Shown here piece by piece: positions 35,597 through 46,006 of a stretch of 64,000 bases of DNA. This stretch comes from Clostridiaceae bacterium (GTDB taxonomy: Bacteria > Bacillota > Clostridia > Clostridiales > Clostridiaceae). Under the pieces are notes generated by a model. That model was not told the DNA's origin, made no database searches, and saw only the letters and a list, made by a program, of their open reading frames with translations. The position numbers and the translations under genes were made by a program. Numbering within the stretch: position 1 is the first letter of the stretch; each line of letters opens with the position of its first letter. The stretch covers positions 682,001 through 746,000 of the forward strand of contig CABIZX010000001.1 of the NCBI GenBank assembly GCA_902363375.1, in the 5' to 3' direction.

Positions 35597-38251
35597 ATGG
35601 AAAAGAAAAAATATGTGTACCTTTTTAATGAAGGCAACGGCAACATGAAAAATTTACTAGGTGGAAAAGGCGCAAACCTTGCGGAAATGACAAGCATAGG
35701 AATTCCAGTGCCACAAGGCTTCACAGTAACAACTGAAGCTTGTAATAAATACTATGATGATGGAAAACAAATTTCAGAAGAAATTGTTGAAGAGATTCAT
35801 GAAAAAATGGCTGAGCTTGAAAAAATGACTGGTAAAAAGTTTGGAAGCTTAGAAAATCCACTATTAGTTTCAGTAAGATCTGGTGCTAGAGCATCTATGC
35901 CTGGAATGATGGATACTATCCTTAATCTAGGTTTGAATGATGAAACTGTTGAGGTAATGGCAAAGAAAACAAATAATCCTAGATTTGCTTATGACTCATA
36001 CAGAAGATTCATTCAAATGTTTGCTGATGTAGTTATGGAAGTAGAAAAGAGAAATTTTGAAGACATCATGGATGAAATGAAGGCTGATAGAGGAGTAAAA
36101 CTTGATACAGAATTAAATGCAGAGGATTTAAAAGAATTAGTAGCTAAGTTCAAAGCTTACTATAAAGAAGCTAAGGGTGAAGAATTCCCAAGCGATCCTA
36201 CAGAGCAATTAATAGCTTCTATCACCGCTGTATTTAGATCTTGGAATAATCCTAGAGCTATAGTATACAGAAGAATGAATGATATTCCTGGTAGCTGGGG
36301 AACTGCTGTAAACGTTCAAGAGATGGTATTTGGTAATAAAGGAAACACTTCTGGTACAGGAGTTGCCTTCTCAAGAAATCCATCTACAGGAGAAAAGAAA
36401 ATATTTGCTGAGTATTTAATGAATGCTCAAGGAGAAGACGTTGTTGCAGGTATAAGAACACCTCAACAAATCGAACAATTAGAACAAGAAAATCCAGAAG
36501 TTTATAAACAATTTATGGATATAGTTAATACATTAGAAAACCATTACAGAGATATGCAAGACATGGAGTTCACTATAGAAGAAGGTAAACTTTATTTCTT
36601 ACAAACTAGAAATGGTAAAAGAACAGCTCAAGCTGCACTTAAGATAGCAGTTGAACTTGTAGAAGAAGGAATGCTTACTAAAGAAGAAGCAATTCTTAAG
36701 GTTGAACCAAAACAATTAGATACATTATTACACCCTGCTTTTGATACAGCATCACTTAAGGCTGCAAATGTTATAGCTAAAGGACTTCCAGCATCTCCGG
36801 GAGCTGCTTGCGGTAAGGTTTACTTTACAGCAGAAGAATCAAAAGCTGCTCATGAAAAGGGTGAAAAAGTAGTATTAGTTAGACTAGAAACTTCACCAGA
36901 AGATATTGAAGGAATGGTAGCATCAGAAGGTATCTTGACAGTAAGAGGAGGAATGACTTCTCATGCTGCAGTTGTTGCTAGAGGAATGGGAACTTGCTGT
37001 GTTGCTGGTTGTGGTGAATTAACAGTTAATGAAGAGGCTAAAACTTTTGCAGTAGGCGGAGTTACTTATAAAGAAGGAGACTACATCTCAATAGATGGAA
37101 GTACTGGAAACGTATATGCGGGACAAATAAAAACTGTAGAACCTGAGATAAGTGGATACTTCGGTACATTTATGGGATGGGCTGATGAAATAAGAAGCTT
37201 AAAAGTAAGAACTAATGCTGATACTCCAAGAGATACAGCTCAAGCAGTAAAATTTGGAGCAGAAGGAATAGGGCTTTGTAGAACAGAGCACATGTTCTTT
37301 GAAGCAGATAGAATTATGGGAATAAGAAAAATGATAGTTGCTAAAGATGAAGCTTCAAGAAGAGCTGCATTAGAAAAATTATTACCAATGCAAAAAGGTG
37401 ATTTTATAGGAATCTATGAGGAGTTACAAGGTAGACCATCTACTATCAGATTCTTAGATCCACCACTACACGAGTTCCTTCCTCATGAAGATGATGAAAT
37501 AACTGAATTAGCTAAAGAGCTTGGAATTACTTTTGAAGAATTAAAAAACACTGTTGAGTCTTTACATGAATTTAACCCAATGATGGGACATAGAGGTTGT
37601 AGACTTGCAGTATCTTATCCAGAAATAGCTGAGATGCAAACTAGAGCAGTAATAGAAGCAGCTATTGATGTTAAAACTAGAAAAGGTTATGATATCGTAC
37701 CAGAGATAATGATTCCTTTAGTTGGAGAAGTAAAAGAGCTTAAATATGTTAAGAGTATAGTTACAGAAACAGCTGATAAGATTATAAAAGAATCAGGTAT
37801 AGATATGAAATACATGGTAGGAACAATGATAGAGATTCCAAGAGCTGCTTTAACTGCTGATGAAATAGCTAAAGAAGCTGAATTCTTCTCATTTGGAACA
37901 AATGACTTAACTCAAATGACATTTGGATTCTCAAGAGATGATGCTGGAAACTTCTTAAAACACTATTATGACAAAAATATATACGAATTCGATCCATTTG
38001 CAAAATTAGACCAAGTTGGAGTTGGAAAACTTGTTAAGATGGCTGCTGATTTAGGAAAATCTACTAGACCAGACATCAAACTTGGAATATGTGGAGAACA
38101 TGGTGGAGATCCATCATCTGTTGAATTCTGTCATGAAGTAGGATTAAACTATGTATCTTGCTCACCATTCAGAGTTCCAGTAGCTAGACTTGCAGCTGCT
38201 CAAGCTGAAGTTAAAAATCCAAGAAAAAAATGCTGCTGTGGTTGTAAATAA
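35597..38251 (+). CDS. ppdK: Pyruvate, phosphate dikinase
   Basis: Interconverts pyruvate, ATP and phosphate with PEP, AMP and pyrophosphate in central metabolism. The 884 residues contain the N-terminal nucleotide-binding domain (LLGGKGANLAEM), the central phosphohistidine domain with GGMTSHAAVVARG (His 456) and the C-terminal PEP/pyruvate domain with GICGEHGGDPSSVEFC. The protein ends in an unusual cysteine-rich tail, KKCCCGCK. ATG 35597 is preferred over TTG 35588 because AAGGGG (35582-35587) is well spaced from it. It has codon use typical of highly expressed genes. Confidence 0.97.
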   Translation: MEKKKYVYLFNEGNGNMKNLLGGKGANLAEMTSIGIPVPQGFTVTTEACNKYYDDGKQISEEIVEEIHEKMAELEKMTGKKFGSLENPLLVSVRSGARASMPGMMDTILNLGLNDETVEVMAKKTNNPRFAYDSYRRFIQMFADVVMEVEKRNFEDIMDEMKADRGVKLDTELNAEDLKELVAKFKAYYKEAKGEEFPSDPTEQLIASITAVFRSWNNPRAIVYRRMNDIPGSWGTAVNVQEMVFGNKGNTSGTGVAFSRNPSTGEKKIFAEYLMNAQGEDVVAGIRTPQQIEQLEQENPEVYKQFMDIVNTLENHYRDMQDMEFTIEEGKLYFLQTRNGKRTAQAALKIAVELVEEGMLTKEEAILKVEPKQLDTLLHPAFDTASLKAANVIAKGLPASPGAACGKVYFTAEESKAAHEKGEKVVLVRLETSPEDIEGMVASEGILTVRGGMTSHAAVVARGMGTCCVAGCGELTVNEEAKTFAVGGVTYKEGDYISIDGSTGNVYAGQIKTVEPEISGYFGTFMGWADEIRSLKVRTNADTPRDTAQAVKFGAEGIGLCRTEHMFFEADRIMGIRKMIVAKDEASRRAALEKLLPMQKGDFIGIYEELQGRPSTIRFLDPPLHEFLPHEDDEITELAKELGITFEELKNTVESLHEFNPMMGHRGCRLAVSYPEIAEMQTRAVIEAAIDVKTRKGYDIVPEIMIPLVGEVKELKYVKSIVTETADKIIKESGIDMKYMVGTMIEIPRAALTADEIAKEAEFFSFGTNDLTQMTFGFSRDDAGNFLKHYYDKNIYEFDPFAKLDQVGVGKLVKMAADLGKSTRPDIKLGICGEHGGDPSSVEFCHEVGLNYVSCSPFRVPVARLAAAQAEVKNPRKKCCCGCK

Positions 38252-38270
38252 GTAACAACAATAATAAAAT

Positions 38271-38306
38271 AAATAGGTTGGCATGGGTTGCCAACCTATT
38301 TATTTC
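38271..38306 (+). terminator. Terminator after ppdK
   Basis: Perfect 13-bp stem AAATAGGTTGGCA / TGCCAACCTATTT with a TGGGT loop and T-rich tail. The outer A/T pairs could let it serve the facing gene as well. Confidence 0.92.
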
Positions 38307-38341
38307 AATTTACGATGAATTTCTCAATAGAATATTATTAT

Positions 38342-39412
38342 TTAAAATATTTTAGTATTAAATTTTTTTTCAATATAATTTAGTAATTTATAACTAAAGT
38401 CTATATGTATGTCATTATGGCATACAGCTTTATTTAAAAGATTAATAAAGGCTTTTTTATTGCATCTAGATATATTATTATAGTAATCTCGAGATAACTT
38501 CCAATACTTTTGAGGAAAAGCTAGGTAAGCTAGGATATATTTATAATCATCTAATGTTAAAGGATGACTTATTTCATACTCCTGTAAAAAATTTATAGCT
38601 AAATCTGGGTTCCAACAAGTATTTTCTCTTCGCATAAGCCTTCTTAAACAGTAGGATATATCAAAAGCACAATAGTCATACTTACATTTATCAAAGTCAA
38701 TAACAAAGATGTTGTTATTATTCATGATAAGATTTTTACTTACATAATCGTTATGACATAGTGAAATAGAAAGATTGTCATAATCTATAGTATTAGCTAT
38801 ATTTGTTGATAAATTTGCTAGAGACATACTGTTAGTAAAGCTAAGCATATATATTTTCGAAAAATAATCCTTATATTTTAATGCTAGTTTTTCATTTTGA
38901 ACTAGTTGAAGAGTATGTTTATTTAAAGATTCAGTAAGATTATTAAAACCTTCTTTATGTTTGCTGCCTAAAATAGGTAAAAACCCTAAAGAAATTTCAT
39001 GCATATGACCTAGGTTCCTACTTGCCATATTTAAATTATCAAGATTATCAAAATCACATTTATCTCCTACAACCCAATCTGTAAGAATAAATAACATATC
39101 ATTATATTTCACATATCTTCCATGATCCTCAGTTGATAGTATTCTAGGTACATTTATATTATTTCTATATAGCCATTCTATAGCTGAATAAACAAAAAGA
39201 AGTTCATCTACGTCATAATATACTTTCTTCAAGCAATATTCATGAGAATTGCTTTCTATTTTATAAACAGCTCTTTGTTTATCAGTATCTTTAAATTTTA
39301 CTTGATATATAGTACTGTTACTAGATAAATTATAAAAAGGTAAAACATTCTTTTTTATATTATTTGCTGATAATAAATTTGAGCTAAAGCTATCTGCTGC
39401 TGTGTTACTCAT
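38342..39412 (-). CDS. CotS-family spore coat kinase-like protein
   Basis: A 356-residue protein of the CotS/YutH spore-coat family with an aminoglycoside-phosphotransferase (APH) fold. The kinase-like core shows CLKKVYY (lysine), LTDWVVGDKCDF (hinge), LCHNDYVSKNLIM (catalytic HND loop) and IDFDKCKYD (metal-binding DFD). The fold's key residues look intact. The substrate is unknown; relatives are coat proteins assembled in the mother cell. On the minus strand, AAGGAG lies nine bases before ATG 39412, preferred over an in-frame ATG 21 bases upstream. It is one of only two genes here on the minus strand. Confidence 0.85.
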   Translation of the reverse strand: MSNTAADSFSSNLLSANNIKKNVLPFYNLSSNSTIYQVKFKDTDKQRAVYKIESNSHEYCLKKVYYDVDELLFVYSAIEWLYRNNINVPRILSTEDHGRYVKYNDMLFILTDWVVGDKCDFDNLDNLNMASRNLGHMHEISLGFLPILGSKHKEGFNNLTESLNKHTLQLVQNEKLALKYKDYFSKIYMLSFTNSMSLANLSTNIANTIDYDNLSISLCHNDYVSKNLIMNNNNIFVIDFDKCKYDYCAFDISYCLRRLMRRENTCWNPDLAINFLQEYEISHPLTLDDYKYILAYLAFPQKYWKLSRDYYNNISRCNKKAFINLLNKAVCHNDIHIDFSYKLLNYIEKKFNTKIF

Positions 39413-39884
39413 TATACTTCTCTCCTTAAACATACTATGAGATAATATTAAATATCTCTACTATAATTATGTTTATGAGTGAACCATGAGAAATATATCA
39501 ATATATTAAAATAAAGTTCTTTAGAATATTGTTAAACAAATAAGAATAGTAAATAAAATGAATCATATAATACACAGTGAAGAATTGAGTTATGGCACAG
39601 TAGAGGAAATTTATATAGTATAAATTTTATTGAAAAGTTTTATAAGTATGACTGGAATTATATTAAGTATAAAAAATCTATATTTAGTTAAAGGAATATC
39701 AATATATATAAAGAAATTATAATACATATGGATAAATAAAGTTAATATTTTAAATATATCGAATAATTTAAAGGGTATAGAAATAAAAAGTAGAATTATG
39801 ATATGATATAAAGGTTTTTATAAGAGTATGTATAAACTTAAGATGGCCTTAAATATTTGGTAATAAATAAGGTAGGTGTTAATC
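39413..39884. other. Divergent AT-rich spacer between the CotS-like gene and dgt
   Basis: About 470 bases with no open frame carrying a ribosome site and no recognisable RNA. It must hold promoters for both divergent genes, but no -35/-10 pair is convincing; an isolated TATAAT lies near 39567. Confidence 0.5.
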
Positions 39885-40901
39885 ATGAATATTAGAGAAA
39901 AAATAGAGAGTTGTGAGGATCAGAGCATAATACATCAGGGTTCAAAATCTAAAAATTCTATTGGCAGAGAAAAAGAAGAAAAGCTAGATGAAATTAGAAC
40001 TGCTTATATGATTGATAGAGATAGAATTATACACTGTAAATCCTTTAGGAGATTAAAAAGAAAAACTCAAGTTTATATTAAAACTTGGAATGATCACTAT
40101 AGAACAAGACTAACTCATACTTTAGAAGTTGCACAAATTGCTAGGACAATAGGAAGAGGGATAGGATTAAATGAAGATTTAATAGAGGCTATAGCTTTAG
40201 GTCATGATATTGGACACGTAGCTTTTGCTCATAGTGGAGAGGATGTGCTCAATGAGTTACTACCTAATGGGTTTAGTCATAATAAAAATAGTATTAGAGT
40301 CTTAACGTATATAGAAAATAATGGACAAGGACTAAATTTATCTAAGGAAGTATTGGACGGTATATTATATCATAGCGGATTTTCAGAGGAAGGTAAGAGG
40401 GCCTTTACTTTAGAAGGTCAAGTAGTAAAATACAGTGATAAAATTGCTTATGTAAATCATGATATTGATGATTCACTAAGAGCAGGGATTTTATCTATGG
40501 ATAGTATACCTAAGGATATACTTGAATTTTTAGGGAATACTCATGGAGAGAGGGTAGATACCTTAGTTAAGGATTGTATTTACACAACTACAAATAATAT
40601 AAAAGAGAATAATGTTCAAGTATCATTATCTAACGAGATAGATTATAAATTTAAAAAACTTAGAGATTTTATGTTTAAAGAAGTTTATAATGGGGAGTTT
40701 TTAAAAGAAGAAAGAGATAGAGCTAGGTTTATTTTAATTCACCTATATAAATATTTTTATCACCATGAGAATAAGCTTCCAGAATTCTATAAGGTAATAG
40801 CTAAAGAAGAAGGCCTTAATCAAGGAGTTGCTGATTATATAGCAGGGATGAGTGATGAATATTGTATAAACTTATTTAAGGAAATATATATACCTAATTA
40901 A
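39885..40901 (+). CDS. dgt: Deoxyguanosinetriphosphate triphosphohydrolase-like protein
   Basis: HD-domain hydrolase of the dGTPase family, which removes triphosphate from dNTPs. In 338 residues, the metal site is seen as RTRLTHTLEVAQIART (His), ALGHDIGHVAF (HD) and a later NHDIDD. KSFRRLKRKTQVYI is the family N-terminal signature. TAGGTG shortly before ATG 39885 supports that start; an in-frame GTG at 39876 lies within the site. In Firmicutes this gene often precedes dnaG, as here. Confidence 0.92.
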   Translation: MNIREKIESCEDQSIIHQGSKSKNSIGREKEEKLDEIRTAYMIDRDRIIHCKSFRRLKRKTQVYIKTWNDHYRTRLTHTLEVAQIARTIGRGIGLNEDLIEAIALGHDIGHVAFAHSGEDVLNELLPNGFSHNKNSIRVLTYIENNGQGLNLSKEVLDGILYHSGFSEEGKRAFTLEGQVVKYSDKIAYVNHDIDDSLRAGILSMDSIPKDILEFLGNTHGERVDTLVKDCIYTTTNNIKENNVQVSLSNEIDYKFKKLRDFMFKEVYNGEFLKEERDRARFILIHLYKYFYHHENKLPEFYKVIAKEEGLNQGVADYIAGMSDEYCINLFKEIYIPN

Positions 40902-40910
40902 AATAAGAAG

Positions 40911-40950
40911 TTTTATTAAAATAATTATTTTAATAAAAATATTTCTTTAT
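40911..40950 (+). terminator. AT-only palindrome after dgt
   Basis: A perfect 28-base palindrome TTTTATTAAAATAA/TTATTTTAATAAAA at 40911-40938, followed by ATATTTCTTT. It has no GC pairs, so termination would be weak. Nothing else is seen in the 309-base gap before dnaG. Confidence 0.4.
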
Positions 40951-41210
40951 GAAGGAAAAATATATCCTATAAAGAATATATTAATAGCATAGAATACATT
41001 TATATTACAAAAAAAATTTAAATAAAAAAGGATTTGGAAAATATATGTCGAATTATAAGAGCTAGGAATTTATCTAATTCATATTAAATGCTATTTAGTT
41101 TAAATGATAGAATTTGATTAGAGAGAAAGATAAGTTTTTTTGGACTTAAAGTATAACATAATAAAAATTATCTTTAAGTTTAAGGTCACTTGAGAGTGGG
41201 GTGAATTACA

Positions 41211-42989
41211 ATGTTTTCTGAAGAATTGATACAAAAAATTAAAGAAGAAAATGATATAGTGGATATTGTTTCTGATATAGTGACTTTAAAAAAAACAGGA
41301 AAGAATTATTTGGGAAGATGTCCATTTCACAGCGAAAAAACACCTTCATTTACTGTATCAAGTGAAAAACAAATATATAAATGCTTTGGATGTGGAGAGG
41401 CTGGCAATGTGATAACCTTTGTTATGAAAACAAGAAATATGGCTTTCCCTGAGGCAGTAAGATTTCTTGGAGAAAAGGTAGGAATTGCAATAGAGGATTC
41501 AGACTCAACTAATAATAGTAGTTCAGAAACTAAAGCAAAATATGAACGAATGTATGATATGAACATACAGGCTGGCAGGTATTTTTATAGCAATTTGAAA
41601 AAGTTTAGAGCACCTTATGAATACCTAAAGGGGAGAGGTATCACCAATGAGACTATTAAAAAGTTTGGTATTGGCTTTGCGCTAGATAATTGGCAGGGAA
41701 TACGTTCCTATTTAAAACAAAAGGGATTTAGTGAAGAAGAAATATTAGAACTTGGACTTACTACAAAGAATGAAAAGGGAAATATCTATGATAGGTTTAG
41801 AAACAGGATTATATTTCCCGTGTTTAATGTCAGTGGTAGAATTATAGGTTTTGGTGGTAGAGTTTTAGATAACTCTAAGCCTAAATATTTAAACTCTCCC
41901 GAAACCCCAATATTTCATAAGGGCACAAATCTCTATGGATTAAATTTAGCAATAAAAAATAATCCTGCTAGAACAGTGATTATAGTTGAGGGGTATATGG
42001 ATGTAATCTCACTTTCACAGCAAGGAGTTACAAATGTAGTTGCAACCCTAGGAACTGCATTAACAGAAGGACAATGTAAACTGTTAAAAAGATATATTGA
42101 CACTGTTATAGTATCATTTGACTCAGATACAGCTGGTCAAAATGCCACTATTAGAGGATTAGAGATATTACAAAAGTCTAATTTTGAGCTTAAGATTCTT
42201 CAAATTCCTAAGGGCAAGGATCCTGATGAATTTATTAGAACCTATGGTAAAGAAAAATTTCTAAATTTAGTAGACTGCGCTTTACCTCTTATAGATTTTA
42301 AATTAAAGATGGCAGAAAAGGGAATTGATTTCTCAAGAAAGGAAATGATAGTAAAGTACTTAAAACAGGTAGTTATAGTTTTAAAGGACTTGGACCCACT
42401 AGAGAGAGCTGTATATATTAAACAGGTTTCAGAGCGAAGTGGTATAAGTGAGGAAGCTATAATGAAATATTTAGAGAAAAACCATAATAATTATATACAA
42501 AATGAGAAAAATAATAATATTAATAGGGAAATTGGGCAAAAATTATATTTAGAGCCTGCATTTATTAAGGCAGAAAGAACTTTATTGAATCTTGCGATAT
42601 CTAAAAATTTATCGAATAACATATTCAATAGTATAAGTGAAGATGAGTTAATTTTAGAAGCGCATAAAAGGATATATAAAGTTATAAAGGAAAATAGTAT
42701 GTGCTCTCAAGAAGAATTAATAAAGGCCATTGAGATGCAAACTATGGAGAATAGTGATTTTACAAAGGAATGGATAAAGGTTCAAGAATGTAAAGTTGAT
42801 ATAGATGAAGGATCCATAGACAAGATGGTAAGTGACTGCGTGAATAAAATAAAAAAATACAAGTTAGAGGAGTCAAAAAAAGAAATTATGGATAAAATTA
42901 GAAAGTGTGAATCTAAAGGATTAGTTGAGGAATCTTTAATATTAGCAAAAGAGCTTATGGATATACAGAGGGAAATGAGAAAGCTATAG
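41211..42989 (+). CDS. dnaG: DNA primase
   Basis: Makes RNA primers at the replication fork. The 592 residues have the N-terminal CHC2 zinc finger (CPFHSEKTPSF ... CFGCGEAGN), the central TOPRIM core with VEGYMDVI and SFDSDTAGQ, and a C-terminal helicase-binding part. GGGGTGA precedes ATG 41211. Forms a macromolecular synthesis unit with rpoD 18 bases downstream. Confidence 0.97.
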   Translation: MFSEELIQKIKEENDIVDIVSDIVTLKKTGKNYLGRCPFHSEKTPSFTVSSEKQIYKCFGCGEAGNVITFVMKTRNMAFPEAVRFLGEKVGIAIEDSDSTNNSSSETKAKYERMYDMNIQAGRYFYSNLKKFRAPYEYLKGRGITNETIKKFGIGFALDNWQGIRSYLKQKGFSEEEILELGLTTKNEKGNIYDRFRNRIIFPVFNVSGRIIGFGGRVLDNSKPKYLNSPETPIFHKGTNLYGLNLAIKNNPARTVIIVEGYMDVISLSQQGVTNVVATLGTALTEGQCKLLKRYIDTVIVSFDSDTAGQNATIRGLEILQKSNFELKILQIPKGKDPDEFIRTYGKEKFLNLVDCALPLIDFKLKMAEKGIDFSRKEMIVKYLKQVVIVLKDLDPLERAVYIKQVSERSGISEEAIMKYLEKNHNNYIQNEKNNNINREIGQKLYLEPAFIKAERTLLNLAISKNLSNNIFNSISEDELILEAHKRIYKVIKENSMCSQEELIKAIEMQTMENSDFTKEWIKVQECKVDIDEGSIDKMVSDCVNKIKKYKLEESKKEIMDKIRKCESKGLVEESLILAKELMDIQREMRKL

Positions 42990-43007
42990 AAGAGAGGAGG
43001 TAATGGA

Positions 43008-44075
43008 ATGAAGGATAAAGCAGGAAAGGTAGCTATAGTAAAGAAGTTAGTAGAAAAAGGTAAGAAAAAAGGAAATTTAACCTATAAGGAAATTATGGAT
43101 GAAGTAGAAGGAATAGAGTTAAACCCAGAACAAATAGAGAAGATTTATGAAGTGCTTGAATCTATGGGAATTGATGTTATAGGTGATCCTCAAGGAGAAG
43201 AAGAGGAAGAAGAAATAGATCTTGATATTTCAATTCCAGAAGGAATTGCTATAGATGACCCAGTTAGAATGTACCTTAAAGAAATAGGTAAGGTACCTCT
43301 ACTATCTGCAGAAGAAGAAATGAGATTAGCAAAACTTATAGAAAATGGTGATGAATACGCAAAGAAAAAGCTAGCAGAGGCAAATCTAAGGCTGGTTGTA
43401 AGTATTGCTAAAAGATATGTAGGTAGAGGAATGTTATTCTTAGATTTGATTCAAGAAGGAAATTTAGGCCTTATAAAAGCTGTAGAAAAGTTTGACTATA
43501 GTAAGGGATTTAAGTTTAGTACTTATGCTACATGGTGGATTAGACAGGCAATTACAAGGGCCATTGCAGATCAAGCTAGAACTATTAGAATACCAGTACA
43601 CATGGTAGAGACCATAAATAAATTAATTAGAGTATCTAGACAACTTCTTCAAGAATTAGGAAGAGAACCACTTCCAGAAGAAATTGCAAAACATATGGAT
43701 ATGAGTGTAGATAAAGTTAGAGAGATAATGAAAATTGCTCAAGAGCCTGTATCCTTAGAGACTCCAATAGGTGAAGAGGAAGATTCACATCTTGGAGACT
43801 TCATTCCTGATGATGATGCATTAGCACCAGCAGAAGCAGCTGCCTTTACAATGTTAAAGGAGCAGTTAATTAGTCAGCTTAGGACTTTAACTCCAAGAGA
43901 AGAGAAGGTATTAAGACTTAGATTTGGTCTTGATGATGGAAGAGCTAGAACTCTTGAGGAAGTTGGTAAAGAGTTTAATGTAACAAGGGAAAGAATTAGG
44001 CAGATTGAAGCAAAAGCTTTAAGAAAGCTAAGACATCCAAGTAGAAGCAAAAAACTTAAGGATTATTTAGATTAA
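43008..44075 (+). CDS. rpoD: RNA polymerase primary sigma factor (SigA/RpoD)
   Basis: Housekeeping sigma factor. The 355 residues show a short acidic region 1.1, region 1.2 ([18 protein letters not shown]), region 2 ([55 protein letters not shown]), region 3 and region 4 ([38 protein letters not shown]). GGAGG eight bases before ATG 43008. This factor would read the TTGACA/TATAAT promoters listed here. Confidence 0.98.
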   Translation: MKDKAGKVAIVKKLVEKGKKKGNLTYKEIMDEVEGIELNPEQIEKIYEVLESMGIDVIGDPQGEEEEEEIDLDISIPEGIAIDDPVRMYLKEIGKVPLLSAEEEMRLAKLIENGDEYAKKKLAEANLRLVVSIAKRYVGRGMLFLDLIQEGNLGLIKAVEKFDYSKGFKFSTYATWWIRQAITRAIADQARTIRIPVHMVETINKLIRVSRQLLQELGREPLPEEIAKHMDMSVDKVREIMKIAQEPVSLETPIGEEEDSHLGDFIPDDDALAPAEAAAFTMLKEQLISQLRTLTPREEKVLRLRFGLDDGRARTLEEVGKEFNVTRERIRQIEAKALRKLRHPSRSKKLKDYLD

Positions 44076-44093
44076 TAATTAAATTAATAAATT

Positions 44094-44122
44094 AAAAAAA
44101 GAATGCTAAGGCATTCTTTTTT
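44094..44122 (+). terminator. Terminator of the dnaG-rpoD unit
   Basis: Stem AAAAAAGAATGC / GCATTCTTTTTT with loop TAAG. The remaining 266 bases up to the next gene are AT-rich with several TATAAT-like words but no clear promoter. Confidence 0.92.
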
Positions 44123-44388
44123 ATATTACTAATTAACTTAAATAAATTATCTGTATAAATATCTTCTAGCTTAACAAATAGAATATTTTAACTTAGCATA
44201 ATAGCTGATATTGAAGCATATTTTAAAGGAATATAATAACATTAAAGAGGATTATGAGAAAAATTATTAATAAAGTAGAGAAAGTCGTAAAATATGTAAC
44301 TAGATTTAATATAAGATATAATTTATAATAGACAAAAGTACTTCTTATAATATAAAATAAAATATATATCTATGTAAGGAGGTAACTC

Positions 44389-45276
44389 ATGAATAGTTTC
44401 AATAGTAATAAGAAGCTAGAAATAATTCCAACTATATTAACTTTTGTGGGACTAAATATAGTAGGAATTTGCGCAATACACCTTCTAGACTCCTATCTAA
44501 TGTTAAGTTTGCTAAAGGTTATATTGACAATTTGTAATATATTCTATCTATATCATATAGGTATGTGGTTAACTGTAAAATATGAGATGACAAATAATTC
44601 AATTATAATAAATGGACTAGGAGGCCTTAAAAAGATAGTTGTACCGTTAAGTTCTATAGAATGCTATACTATAGAAAAAGGGAAAATTAAAGGTATAAGC
44701 CTTTCTGGAATATGTTCTAATAGATTTGCTATTGGAAGAATTGTAGTTAAAAATTTAGGGACCACAAGAATGTTTGTAACAGGTGGTGGTAAAGTTATCT
44801 ATATAAAATCAGAGGATATAAATTATGGGCTATCACCTAAAGAGTTTGAAAAATTCCAAGATGCATTAAGGAATGTGGATATTAAAGAAAAGACATGGGT
44901 AAAAGAATATAATAAAGTTAATAAACTGCATAAGGATAAAAAGTTTATAATCCCATTATTGATAACCAGTATAATAATTTTATTTACAACCTTTAATCCG
45001 ATGCTTCAATATATATTAAATAAACTTCCAGATGTAATGCCGTTAGTTCTTGATGTGTCAAGAGTCCCATTAGAATTAGGAACAGATAAACAATTTGCAT
45101 TTTCACAAATGATCTATGGACTATTAAATATGGCTGTAATGTTTTGTATGTATTATGCAGCTCATTTCTGTGCAAAGTATGATAAAAAGGCTGCTTATCG
45201 ATATATCTATATATCACTTCTAGTAGCATTAATATTCTTATATCTTCAAGTGAGACTTATGACAACTGTCGTTTAA
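44389..45276 (+). CDS. Membrane protein with a PH-like domain, unknown function
   Basis: A 295-residue protein. Two membrane helices lie at about 13-60. A soluble segment at about 60-165 has the beta-rich look of bacterial PH-type domains (YEMTNNSIIINGLGGLKKIVVPLSSIECYTI; YIKSEDINYGLSPKEFEKF). Three further membrane helices follow at about 190-210, 238-262 and 270-290. I do not recognise a specific family member or function. AAGGAGGT before ATG 44389 gives a strong start. It lies between rpoD and trmK and may be co-transcribed with trmK, 23 bases downstream. Confidence 0.75.
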   Translation: MNSFNSNKKLEIIPTILTFVGLNIVGICAIHLLDSYLMLSLLKVILTICNIFYLYHIGMWLTVKYEMTNNSIIINGLGGLKKIVVPLSSIECYTIEKGKIKGISLSGICSNRFAIGRIVVKNLGTTRMFVTGGGKVIYIKSEDINYGLSPKEFEKFQDALRNVDIKEKTWVKEYNKVNKLHKDKKFIIPLLITSIIILFTTFNPMLQYILNKLPDVMPLVLDVSRVPLELGTDKQFAFSQMIYGLLNMAVMFCMYYAAHFCAKYDKKAAYRYIYISLLVALIFLYLQVRLMTTVV

Positions 45277-45299
45277 AAATAAAGTATTAGGGTGGAAAT

Positions 45300-45983
45300 A
45301 TGATAATTAGCAAAAGATTAAAATTTATAAGTGATTTAATTATAGATGCTAAGTCTATGGTAGATGTAGGTACTGACCATGGATATGTACCTATAGATTT
45401 AATCAAAACAAATAAAATAGAATTTGCCATAGCTAGTGATATCAATAAAGGACCAGTGGAAAAGGCAAAAAAGAATGTAAATGATAATAACCTTCAAGAT
45501 AAGATAAGATGTAGACTTGGAGGCGGACTTACAACTATAGCACCTGGAGAAGTTGAGGCTGCTGTTATTGCTGGCATGGGCGGAAACCTTATAGGAGATA
45601 TTTTAGAAGAAAGTAAAGAAGTCTTTAAAAGTTTAAAGTATATAATAGTTCAGCCAGTACAAAATCCGGAAGTCTTAAGAGAGTACCTTTATACTACTGG
45701 ATGCAACATTATAGATGAGTGGATAATATATGATGAGGGAAAATACTATGAAATTATGAAAATATCATGGGGAGACAATCCTAGAATCATGGAGCCTATC
45801 TATTATGAAATAAGTGAAGTGCTTCTAAAGAAAAAAGATATTACCTATAAAGAATATTTAAATTATAAATTAGAGAAATATATGAGAATTTATAATGAGC
45901 TTAAAGGCGATACGGAAAATTCAAGAAAAAGAAAAGAAGAACTACATAATAAAATTGAAAAGATAAAAACATTTTTACTTTAG
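45300..45983 (+). CDS. trmK: tRNA (adenine22-N1)-methyltransferase
   Basis: SAM-dependent enzyme that makes m1A22 in tRNA. The 227 residues start with a Rossmann fold: MVDVGTDHGYVPI (SAM loop, with the family's TDHGY) and IAGMGGNLIGDIL, followed by a C-terminal coiled coil. Classic position behind rpoD and before the Nif3-family gene in Firmicutes. Confidence 0.95.
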   Translation: MIISKRLKFISDLIIDAKSMVDVGTDHGYVPIDLIKTNKIEFAIASDINKGPVEKAKKNVNDNNLQDKIRCRLGGGLTTIAPGEVEAAVIAGMGGNLIGDILEESKEVFKSLKYIIVQPVQNPEVLREYLYTTGCNIIDEWIIYDEGKYYEIMKISWGDNPRIMEPIYYEISEVLLKKKDITYKEYLNYKLEKYMRIYNELKGDTENSRKRKEELHNKIEKIKTFLL

Positions 45984-46006
45984 CTAAGAATGTGGAGGAT
46001 ATGATT

